A stretch of DNA of 64,000 nt, taken from positions 62,001 to 126,000 of the forward strand of contig CALDHM010000010.1 in assembly GCA_937941455.1 (NCBI GenBank). The letters are read 5' to 3'. The position numbers were made by a program, and so were the translations under genes. Of this stretch, positions 17,121 to 25,636 are shown one piece after another (the first letter of the stretch is position 1; every line of letters starts with the position of its first letter). Source of the stretch: an uncultured Pirellulaceae bacterium (GTDB lineage: Bacteria > Planctomycetota > Planctomycetia > Pirellulales > Pirellulaceae). The notes beneath the pieces were generated by a model. That model made no database searches and had not been told where the DNA came from. It worked only from the letters and a program-made list of their open reading frames with translations.

Positions 17121-20100
17121 ATGACTCACCACCCCGTCTTCTTCAAATCAAAACTCTGCTGGCTGATTAGCGTTGGCTTGCTAGTTTTCGGTGACGTGGC
17201 AACGGCGCAAAAGCAAGTTGTTGTCCGTCCTGGCGTCTATCCAAGTCGCGCGATGGTACAGGTTCAGGAGGTGGCCGCCGCAAGCCAGGCGGCATCGTCT
17301 GGAGGTGAGGGAGCCGCCGCCGGCAACAACGCGGGAACCCCAAAGTCGCAAGGCGGCACCGCCGAACAAAAAACCAAAAAAACTCCGCAAGAGCAACGGC
17401 TCGAGCTGCTGCTGGCCACACAGTTTCAGCGAACTCCCGATGCCATCTTCAAGGCTTGGAGCGCGAAAACCAGCACGCCATCTTCGCCCCAACCACAGGC
17501 CTCGCCCCCCGCCGCCACCGGACGAATCGTCTTGAGTTACCAAGACAAATTGATCATCGAGTTGGCCGGTCCGCTGACGTGCCAAGCCAATGACACTCTG
17601 AACATTGCCGAGGCGACCGCCGAGGGCGAAAAAACGCCCCCGCAAACGCGGAAGTTCAAAATTCTGTCAGTAGACAAGCAAACGATCATTGGCCAGCTGT
17701 TGCCGCAAGAGGTTACCCAAGACAAATCGTCCGGTTCTCCACCGGCAGAGGCACCGCCGGGCGCCGCGGCCACAGAGAGCCCGCCAAGCTCCGAACCTCC
17801 TGCCGACCAGACCCCGCCCTCCTCCAACCCACCCACCGCGGCAAGCCCGGTCGCTAATACTCCCCCCCCACCCAATTCGGCGGCCCCCCCCACAGCGGCG
17901 CAGCAGCAAACCGACGAAGCGATTCCGTTCGCGGTGGGGACAACAGTCACAGTGACTTGTGACACCTCGCCGTCAGCTGAAGAGCAAGAGAAACAACAAC
18001 TCGACAAGATCAAGGCCGAGATCGAAACGTTCAAAACCAACGTGACGCTCGGCCAATGGCGAGCAGTGGGGAATTATCTCAAATCCCTTGACGTTCACGA
18101 TGCCGACCAAGTGTACGCCCATCTGTTGAAATCACTTGGCGAGGGGGCCCTCGAGCGGCCGATCGGGGAAATCCCCGGCTTATCGCCGCGGCAGCAAGCG
18201 ATACTTGCGCAGCAAACGCAAGCCGAAATCCAACCGCCGCAAAACGTGTTGACCCCCGACGACTTTTATGAATTGTCCGAAATCACTCCCAAACCGATCC
18301 GCATCAACCGCGTCAAGAAACTTGAGGCTTCCAAAGCCGACGCTGATCCGGTTTCTGGGATTTGGAAGATGACCGTATCGGCAGAAGGAATAGAAAATAG
18401 TGCAGAATTTGTTTTAGATCTGAGTTGGGACGGTTCAACACTAAAAGGAGCCGTCGGTTGGCAGAACGAAAACTTCACCATTCAGCAGGCAAGTTTCGTA
18501 GAGTCGCATGGCAGCATCTCTTTTCGGGTCGTCCAGCCCGGGCGAGGTTCCGCAAGTGTTACTGGAACTGTGGCTAATGGAACGATGACGGGAAATATAA
18601 CGTTATCACCCACTTCCGACATGCAATTTCCCTTCACTGCCACCTTGGTGGAACCGAGAAGGAACGTCGCCACCATCAGTCCAACCGAGGAATCGTCCCG
18701 CGAGGCCGAATTGAGTGACGCCAGTGCCGACGCAGCTCAGATCCAATTGCCACCGGGAGTCTCTCTCGACCAACTCCCGCCGGAAGTCCGCGTTCAACTC
18801 GCGGCCAAACAAGGAACTCCACCAGCCGCCAAAAAGAGTTCGGAACCGACGTCCGATCACACCCAAGCTCTGGCAAATCTGATTCAATTGTCGATCCGCC
18901 AAGGGAACGATTTCACGGGATTCGCCGACAGGCTCGCACAGGGCACCACGCATTTCGGGCTCAATGATCTGGAGCGGCAATTGGCGACAGGTTATCTCAT
19001 GGTCCGGGCTGGCTTGGTCAACCAGGCAACACGCTTTCTGCCATCTCTCGAAAACGAAGCCAACGCGGCGGACCTGCGGGTCCTCAAACTGTGGAGCGAG
19101 TATTCTCTGCAGGCCTACAACTTGAAGAAAAGTGCGATCCATCTTCAGCAAATTTGGGATGTAAACCAACGGATCTTAGCCTTCGACTTTGCTTCGGATT
19201 CCGACAAGCAAACGGCGACCGAAACACTGATTCGCCACGCTCACTTGGTTGAAAAATCGCTCGGGGCATCTTGGATTTTGCAAAGCTTTACCGCCGATCT
19301 GGAGCGCGGCAAACGAGTGCTCGCTTGGCTCGGAGCTCAGTCCGCGGATCTCGCGCTCAAGGCTTCCCAGATCTCGGACGATCAACGGCTAAAGCAACTC
19401 GAGCTCCAGAACAAAGTCGCTGAAACTTTGATTCGCGAAGTCCCAGACCAGGCCGCGGCCTGGAATTCGATCTTGACCCTCCTGGCGGATAACTGGATCG
19501 CCGAAGCGGAAACGTCGATCAAGTACTCCAAACAAACGTCGCGCGGCGGCAACATGCAAATCGATATGTACGGCAATTTCTATTGGGTCGATCCGTCGGA
19601 AATGTACGACAATTCCTATGGCGAGAATCGACTGCAAGCCATCGACGTCGGCGCGATGTTGCAAATCTCCCCCAGCTCCGCCTGGCAAGCACTGATCCAG
19701 CCGGAGCGGTTGCTCAAGCTCCGGCAAGCGCTGGCCAAATTGCACATGCGGGTCAACGAGGAGGATCGGGCCTTTCCGCTGATCGAAATCGTGGCCCAAG
19801 AGCGGCCTCAACTGGGGCTCGAGCTCGTCAGTGAATTCTTGCGCGTTTGGACCCAGAATCACGACCCGAATTCGTCCGTTCGCGAGAGAAATCCTTACAT
19901 CTATTACTACGGTTTCGATCAGAAAGCGGACGCCATTCCGCTAACGAGGTCCAAACAAGAACGCAACCTTGTCGAACTGGCTGAATGGGTGCGGCGGATC
20001 CGCGCACTGAACCTTGGCGAACTCGACGAATTCCTCTTGGCCCGCGCATTCACCACCTGCCATAGCAGCGCGGAGGTCTTCGACATCCAGCGTCTGCGCA

Positions 20101-22040
20101 GCGTCTTCGGCGACCTGCAGCAGCTCAAACCTGAAACGACAGCCTCCATCTGCGAAACGATGCGAGCCAACCTAGCCGGCCAATGGCGCAGTGTGAGGCT
20201 GCAAGAAGAAAACAAGACGAAACGAAAGGAACCAGAGGTCCAAGCCGCTGTACTCCGCGGCTATGCTACCGCTCTGGAACTCGTCAAAGAATCCCTGCAG
20301 GCTTATCCAGAAAACTGGCAACTCCACTTGACGGTTGCCTGTCTCGACTACGACCAGAACATTTACTCGCAAACGATCCAAAAAAGTTCCGAATTCAGCC
20401 ACCGTCGGGATCAGGCGTTCGCGAAATTTGCCCTGGCCGTCGAGAAATACACCGCCGTTGCCCCGACGCTCGATAAATCCAAACAATCGACCGATGTCTT
20501 CGATCGATGGTTCTATGCGGCCCTTGGTTCCACTGACCTGGAACGGATTACTCACGAGACACGCCCCGATCTGCGGCAGTTTGCAAAGATCCGTCAGGCC
20601 ATTGAGAATCTGCCGGGCGCGTTAGCCGAGGATCACATGGCCAAGTTCGCGAACAACCTTTTCGCGCGGATGAGCCCGCTCAAGCCGGAAGTCAAATTCC
20701 GCTATTTGCGCGGAGGGTTCGAAATCGTGGGGGATCATCCGCGAGCGTGGGAGGCGAAGTCACTGTACGATTACTACCGGGACCTCGTGAACGAAATCAA
20801 GCTGGAGTTGGCGATCGATGGTCCAGATACCCTGTCGGCCAACCAACCGTTCGGCGTCTACGTCAACATCGTACACACCAGCGAAATCGAACGGGAGTCG
20901 GGAGGGTTCGGCAAGTACGTTCAAAATCAGAACGCCATGATGTGGGCCTTCAACTACGGCCGACCGACCGAGAATTACCGCGATAAATTTTCAGAGTCCG
21001 TTTCGCAGTTGCTGGAGGAGTATTTTGAAATTCTCAACGTAACCTTCGCCAGCCCCGACAGTATGACGTCGATCCCGGCAGCTGAGCCCGGTTGGCGGAC
21101 AACGCCTTACGCTTACCTGCTGCTCAAACCCAAAGGGCCGCAAATCGATCGCATCCCCTCCTTGAAAATCGACCTCGATTTCCTCGACACCTCAGGCTAC
21201 GTGATCATTCCGATCGAATCGGCGATCATTCCGGTATCGACCAAGCCCGCACCGCAATTACGACCGTTTCGCGATTTGAATGTCGTCCAAACGTTGGACG
21301 AACGGCAAAGTCGCGATGGCAAATTGATCTTGGAGGTCACCGCCTCCGCGGCTGGTTTGGTACCGGAGCTCGAGCAAATTTTCGATCTCAAAAGACCTGG
21401 ATTCGAAATCGTCAACATCGACGATCAAGGTGTTTTGCCCACCCGGCTCGAAGTCTCTTCGTCGTCGATCACCGTCCGATCGGACCGCAGTTGGGCTGTC
21501 GAATACCGGGCCAGCCAGCAGGATACGGTGCCCACAAACTTCACATTCGCTTCTCCGAAACTCGAGGTGGCCAGCCACAAGCGGCAACGCTACGAGGATG
21601 CGGATCTCATCGAGGTTGGGGAAACGATCGCCTTGACCGGTGGCTACGGACGTCGACACTGGACTCGTGTCTTTTGGCCCATCGCACTCGCGTTGGCGAT
21701 CGCCGGACTTGGCATCGTCGCCTACCGCCAGTTCCGGACGCCGGTTGCGAAATCGGAAGCTCGCTTCAAACTCCCCACGGAAATCAACCCGTTCACAGTG
21801 CTGAATCTGTTGCAAACGATTCAGGATCGCGGCGGCGTTTCGGCGGCCGAGGCTCGCGAGTTGGAATCGGTCATCGCCCGTTTGCAATCCGATTTCTTCG
21901 GGCCGACGAGCGGTGAAACGTCACCGGCCGAGGGCAACGGCTCAGGCTTCTCGGCAAACGCCCGACCAGGTGACGATCTGCGGTCCATCGCCGTTCACTG
22001 GATCCATCGGACTGTACGAAATGGTCAGGTTCATGCGTGA
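17121..22040 (+). CDS. Giant exported type I membrane protein, function unknown
   Basis: This 1639-residue protein has a signal peptide (LCWLISVGLLVFGDVATAQ) and a single C-terminal membrane helix at about 1513-1536 (IALALAIAGLGIVAYRQF), leaving about 100 residues inside. The first 280 exported residues are low-complexity Pro/Ala/Ser. A beta-rich segment around 410-515 (SGIWKMTVSAEG to MQFPFTATLVEP) resembles a lipocalin-like barrel. The long middle (600-1230) is helical and repeat-like, and a beta-rich part follows (1230-1500). The cytoplasmic tail (PFTVLNLLQTIQDRGGVSAAEARELE) resembles tails of BatD-like aerotolerance proteins, a weak parallel. AAGG lies 7 nt before the ATG. It converges with the next gene, 17 bp apart. 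Confidence 0.8.
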   Translation: MTHHPVFFKSKLCWLISVGLLVFGDVATAQKQVVVRPGVYPSRAMVQVQEVAAASQAASSGGEGAAAGNNAGTPKSQGGTAEQKTKKTPQEQRLELLLATQFQRTPDAIFKAWSAKTSTPSSPQPQASPPAATGRIVLSYQDKLIIELAGPLTCQANDTLNIAEATAEGEKTPPQTRKFKILSVDKQTIIGQLLPQEVTQDKSSGSPPAEAPPGAAATESPPSSEPPADQTPPSSNPPTAASPVANTPPPPNSAAPPTAAQQQTDEAIPFAVGTTVTVTCDTSPSAEEQEKQQLDKIKAEIETFKTNVTLGQWRAVGNYLKSLDVHDADQVYAHLLKSLGEGALERPIGEIPGLSPRQQAILAQQTQAEIQPPQNVLTPDDFYELSEITPKPIRINRVKKLEASKADADPVSGIWKMTVSAEGIENSAEFVLDLSWDGSTLKGAVGWQNENFTIQQASFVESHGSISFRVVQPGRGSASVTGTVANGTMTGNITLSPTSDMQFPFTATLVEPRRNVATISPTEESSREAELSDASADAAQIQLPPGVSLDQLPPEVRVQLAAKQGTPPAAKKSSEPTSDHTQALANLIQLSIRQGNDFTGFADRLAQGTTHFGLNDLERQLATGYLMVRAGLVNQATRFLPSLENEANAADLRVLKLWSEYSLQAYNLKKSAIHLQQIWDVNQRILAFDFASDSDKQTATETLIRHAHLVEKSLGASWILQSFTADLERGKRVLAWLGAQSADLALKASQISDDQRLKQLELQNKVAETLIREVPDQAAAWNSILTLLADNWIAEAETSIKYSKQTSRGGNMQIDMYGNFYWVDPSEMYDNSYGENRLQAIDVGAMLQISPSSAWQALIQPERLLKLRQALAKLHMRVNEEDRAFPLIEIVAQERPQLGLELVSEFLRVWTQNHDPNSSVRERNPYIYYYGFDQKADAIPLTRSKQERNLVELAEWVRRIRALNLGELDEFLLARAFTTCHSSAEVFDIQRLRSVFGDLQQLKPETTASICETMRANLAGQWRSVRLQEENKTKRKEPEVQAAVLRGYATALELVKESLQAYPENWQLHLTVACLDYDQNIYSQTIQKSSEFSHRRDQAFAKFALAVEKYTAVAPTLDKSKQSTDVFDRWFYAALGSTDLERITHETRPDLRQFAKIRQAIENLPGALAEDHMAKFANNLFARMSPLKPEVKFRYLRGGFEIVGDHPRAWEAKSLYDYYRDLVNEIKLELAIDGPDTLSANQPFGVYVNIVHTSEIERESGGFGKYVQNQNAMMWAFNYGRPTENYRDKFSESVSQLLEEYFEILNVTFASPDSMTSIPAAEPGWRTTPYAYLLLKPKGPQIDRIPSLKIDLDFLDTSGYVIIPIESAIIPVSTKPAPQLRPFRDLNVVQTLDERQSRDGKLILEVTASAAGLVPELEQIFDLKRPGFEIVNIDDQGVLPTRLEVSSSSITVRSDRSWAVEYRASQQDTVPTNFTFASPKLEVASHKRQRYEDADLIEVGETIALTGGYGRRHWTRVFWPIALALAIAGLGIVAYRQFRTPVAKSEARFKLPTEINPFTVLNLLQTIQDRGGVSAAEARELESVIARLQSDFFGPTSGETSPAEGNGSGFSANARPGDDLRSIAVHWIHRTVRNGQVHA

Positions 22041-22057
22041 CGGCGGGCCATTAGTTC

Positions 22058-25000
22058 TCAGTCCGCGACGTTCAAGTACGGTACGGCCAATTCGTTGAAC
22101 TTGCGATTGAATTCGGGAACCATTTGATCAAGGATCCCACGGAACTTTGCCAACTCTGCATCGGCCAGCCCCGACAATTCCTCGAACAGCTGGATTGCTT
22201 GCACCGTCGGCGGATGGTCACCTTGCCCGGCAACGGTGGCCAAATAGGAAATCCGATTGTTCAAGCGTATCGGAAAATTCAGTGGATCCTGCGAGCTGCG
22301 CAACTTGGTTTGATACAAGGTCTCCTCGATGCACTGCATTTCGGTCAGCATGTTGTCCACAAGTTCTACCAAGGGTTGGTAACTCGCGTTCCCGCCGAAT
22401 CGTGTCTTGAAACCAGTCAACTGTTCGCGCAACTGCCTGATCTTCTTGATCGCGCGATGAATTTCGGTGACTTTGTCGCGAACCTTGATCAGAAACTGGA
22501 ATTGGGCTTGCAGTTCTGCCTCGGTCGCGGTCACTGTAGGCGGAACAAGCAGCTCGATCTCGGCGGCTTCCGTCTGCTCTCCGACCGTCAATTCGACCCG
22601 ATACTTTCCGGGAGCTGCTTTTGGGCCTTGCGTCCCGCCCCCCCACAAGACCATACCGTCAAAGGTTTCGGCGTCGGGGTACCGCATATTCCAGCCGATC
22701 TGGTTGAATCCCTGCCGCGGTTCGAGTTTGGATTCACCCGCTTTGGGCTGAGTCGCAAAACGATGGGCGACGCCGCCAAATGGATCGTAAAGCGTGACGG
22801 ATACAGGCTGTTCGCTAAGTTTGACGTCAGACCCCAACCAGAACCGTACGGACAATTCAGTTTTCGGATTTGCGCCATCGGTTTTCGATGCGACTCCGAC
22901 TCCGCCGGGCATACGGTACACGGGCCGGCCGGGAAAGATGAATTGCTGTTTCTCTGTCAATCCAGGTTCCCAGATCTGGAGCAAACTCAAATCGTCGATC
23001 ATCCAAAACGATCGACCTTGGGTTGCTACGATCAAGTCATTGCTCTTGATGGTCAGATCGGTGATCGGCACGATCGGTAAATTGTTTTGGAACGGGCGCC
23101 AACTTGCTCCATCGTTGAACGAAATGTACATGCCGCGCTCCGTGCCTGCGTACAGCAAACCCGGTCGAACGGGATCTGCTCGGATCACTCGCGTGAAATG
23201 ATTGGCCGGGATGCCCGAGTCGATCTTGGTCCAAGTCTGCCCGTAATCGGTTGTTTTGTACAGAAAGGGGCGGTCATCGTCGAGTTTGTAACGAGTCGCC
23301 GCGAGGTACAATCCTCCGGGCTCTTTGGGATGGATTTCGATCGCATTGATCATCGACCATTCGGGCAAGTCGGGCGGGGTGACATTCGTCCAGTTTTTAC
23401 CGCCGTCTCGCGAGACGTGGACCAGACCATCGTCGGTGCCAACCCAAATTGTGTTGGCATCGTGGGGAGACTCGGCCGCCGCGAAGATCGTGCAATATAC
23501 CTCGACTCCCGTATTGTCCTTGGTGATCGGTCCGCCGGAAGGTCCGAGCTTCGCGGGGTCGTTTCTCGTCAGGTCAGGACTGATCGGGGTCCAACTGTGT
23601 CCTTCATCCTCGCTGACGAACAACACATTGGCCGCCGCGTACAAGCGTTGCGGGTTCGTCGGTGAAAAGAACAACGGAAAATTCCACTGAAATCGGTAAC
23701 GAATGTCCCCCGCACCGTGGCCGATTGGATTGTCGGGCCAGACGGTGATGTTTCGCGATTGTTTGCGGCGATGGTCCAGCCGAATGAGGTAGCCCCCATA
23801 GGATCCGCCGTAAACGATTTCCGGATCGCGGGGGTCAGGCGCCAAAAATCCACTTTCGCCCCCCGCCGTGATTTCCCAATCTTTTTCGGTCAAGTGTGAG
23901 TTGGGACCTCGGTGCGCGATCCGGACCGTCGAGTTGTCCTGCTGCGCGCCGTAAATGCGATAGGGAAAATGATTGTCGGTGGTCACCCGATAAAACTGAG
24001 CCGTGGGCTGGTTGTGGTAGGTCGAAAAGGTCTGGCCGCCATCAAAGGACACCTGCGCGCCCCCGTCGTCACCGATGATCATGCGCTGCGGATCCTCTGG
24101 AGCGATCCAGAGATCGTGATGATCCCCGTGCGGTGTATTGATGGAGGTAAACGAAGTCCCTCCGTCGCGCGATCGCCAAAATTGAACGTTCAGCACATAG
24201 ACCTCGTTGACATCTTGAGGTCCGGCATAGACTCGTGAGTAGTACCAGGCACGCTGTCGCAAGTTACGATCGTCGTTGACACGCTTCCAGGTTTCCCCGG
24301 CGTCGTCACTGCGGAACAAGCCCCCTTCCTCAGCCTCGATGATGGCCCAAACTCGCTTGGAATCGACCGGCGATACCGTAACACCGATGATCCCCAACGT
24401 CCCTTGCGGTAAACCAGGACGGCCCGTAATTTCGGTCCAAGTGTCGCCGCCGTCGATCGATTTCCACAAACCAGACCCAGGACCGCCACTTTCCAGAGAG
24501 TACGGCGTTCGCAACACTCGCCACAGCGAGGCGTACAAGGTCCGCGAATCCTTCGGATCGATGATCAAATCGACCGCTCCGACTTCATCATTGACATGCA
24601 GTACTCGGGTCCAAGATTTTCCGCCGTCGTCGGTTCTAAAAATGCCCCGCTCCGAGTTTGGTCCGAACAAATGCCCCAAGGCTGAAACATACACGCGATC
24701 GGGATTTTTCGGATCGATGCGAATCCTGGTGATATGACGCGAGTCTTCCAGGCCGATGCGAGCCCAAGTCTTGCCGCCATCGATCGACTTATACATTCCC
24801 TCGCCGCTGGAGACGTTTCCGCGCACTGTTTTTTCGCCACCACCGACATAGATGATTTGCGGATTGCTCGGTGACACGGCCACTGCTCCGATCGAGCCGC
24901 CGAAGTAGCCGTCACTGACATTTTCCCAAGTCGCACCGCCATCTGCGGTTTTCCAAACACCACCTCCGCACGCCCCCATAAAAAAGACGTTGCGATTGCC

Positions 25001-25180
25001 CGGGATTCCTTCGACGGCCGCTGACCGGCCACCGCGAAAGGGTCCTACCAGACGATACTGGAGTTGCTTCAGGTAATCATCGCTCGGCTCTTCGCTCGCT
25101 TGCCCATAAGCGAACAACGGAATCAGAAATAATGCCATAGCTGCCATCGCGATGGCCCAGCGGAATTCGCGCTTCATCAT
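22058..25180 (-). CDS. Secreted VPS10/BNR-repeat (sialidase-fold) protein
   Basis: This exported protein of about 1040 residues has a signal peptide (MAAMALFLIPLFAYGQ). Asp-box motifs of the SxDxGxTW kind recur (KTADGGATW, KSIDGGKTW, RTDDGGKSW, KSIDGGDTW, RSRDGGTSF, SRDGGKNW), indicating two beta-propellers like sortilin/VPS10 or BNR glycosidase folds. A C-terminal helical region (FLIKVRDKVTEIHRAIKKIR) follows. Such proteins are often labelled glycosyl hydrolase, but no catalytic residues are evident and a binding role is equally likely. The start is ATG at 25180 or 25177; TTG at 25186 is less likely. On the minus strand TACAAT at 25254-25249 could be the -10. Confidence 0.88.
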   Translation of the reverse strand: MMKREFRWAIAMAAMALFLIPLFAYGQASEEPSDDYLKQLQYRLVGPFRGGRSAAVEGIPGNRNVFFMGACGGGVWKTADGGATWENVSDGYFGGSIGAVAVSPSNPQIIYVGGGEKTVRGNVSSGEGMYKSIDGGKTWARIGLEDSRHITRIRIDPKNPDRVYVSALGHLFGPNSERGIFRTDDGGKSWTRVLHVNDEVGAVDLIIDPKDSRTLYASLWRVLRTPYSLESGGPGSGLWKSIDGGDTWTEITGRPGLPQGTLGIIGVTVSPVDSKRVWAIIEAEEGGLFRSDDAGETWKRVNDDRNLRQRAWYYSRVYAGPQDVNEVYVLNVQFWRSRDGGTSFTSINTPHGDHHDLWIAPEDPQRMIIGDDGGAQVSFDGGQTFSTYHNQPTAQFYRVTTDNHFPYRIYGAQQDNSTVRIAHRGPNSHLTEKDWEITAGGESGFLAPDPRDPEIVYGGSYGGYLIRLDHRRKQSRNITVWPDNPIGHGAGDIRYRFQWNFPLFFSPTNPQRLYAAANVLFVSEDEGHSWTPISPDLTRNDPAKLGPSGGPITKDNTGVEVYCTIFAAAESPHDANTIWVGTDDGLVHVSRDGGKNWTNVTPPDLPEWSMINAIEIHPKEPGGLYLAATRYKLDDDRPFLYKTTDYGQTWTKIDSGIPANHFTRVIRADPVRPGLLYAGTERGMYISFNDGASWRPFQNNLPIVPITDLTIKSNDLIVATQGRSFWMIDDLSLLQIWEPGLTEKQQFIFPGRPVYRMPGGVGVASKTDGANPKTELSVRFWLGSDVKLSEQPVSVTLYDPFGGVAHRFATQPKAGESKLEPRQGFNQIGWNMRYPDAETFDGMVLWGGGTQGPKAAPGKYRVELTVGEQTEAAEIELLVPPTVTATEAELQAQFQFLIKVRDKVTEIHRAIKKIRQLREQLTGFKTRFGGNASYQPLVELVDNMLTEMQCIEETLYQTKLRSSQDPLNFPIRLNNRISYLATVAGQGDHPPTVQAIQLFEELSGLADAELAKFRGILDQMVPEFNRKFNELAVPYLNVAD

Positions 25181-25531
25181 GACCAACTCAGTTAAGTTAG
25201 AGAATCGTCTATCGACGGCTGCTCATCGATCGCCGCCGGTACGCCGCTATTGTAGTTGCTGCCACTTGAGAATGCACGATTTCTACTGGTTGCAACTCGG
25301 ATTGACTAAGTTTGGGTGTCGGCTGTTCCAAAGGTAACGACGAAATCTCTGCCGCTTTTTTGCGAACGTCAACCATCGATGGAGGCAATCGTCCCCTGGA
25401 CGCAGTTCGGCCAAGGCAAAAAGTCCCCGTTGAGATGGACTCAGCTGCGCTGAACACGCAGGCAGGGCTCAGCCGCGCGACAAATGAGTTATCCCTCGGG
25501 GTCGTATGGGCCAGAGCATCGTTAGTTACAA
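25181..25531. other. Intergenic region upstream of the VPS10-like gene
   Basis: No convincing coding frame is seen. The only signal is a minus-strand TACAAT (25254-25249) without a clear -35. The far side ends in the family A hairpin at 25532. Confidence 0.4.
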
Positions 25532-25602
25532 CCTATTCCAAAACAAGCCCTCGCTTACGCTTCGGGCTAAGGTCGCTGAAGGCTCTGTTTTGGGTTAGGC
25601 TT
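25532..25602. repeat. Hairpin repeat family A, copy 2
   Basis: The outer stem is CCAAAACA (25538-25545) with TGTTTTGG (25586-25593), the loop core is CTCGCTTACGCTTCGGGCT and the right end is GTTAGGCTT. It begins 34 bp after the stop codon of the minus-strand gene 25637-28036. In that gene's mRNA it would be a 3' hairpin. Confidence 0.85.
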
Positions 25603-25636
25603 AACTTACATTGTCTAGCCGTTGGCTGCGATGCAT

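Noticed and set aside
22058-25180. Glycosyl hydrolase activity for the VPS10/BNR-like protein
   Set aside because: Asp-boxes mark the fold only; no catalytic Asp/Glu/Tyr set was identified.
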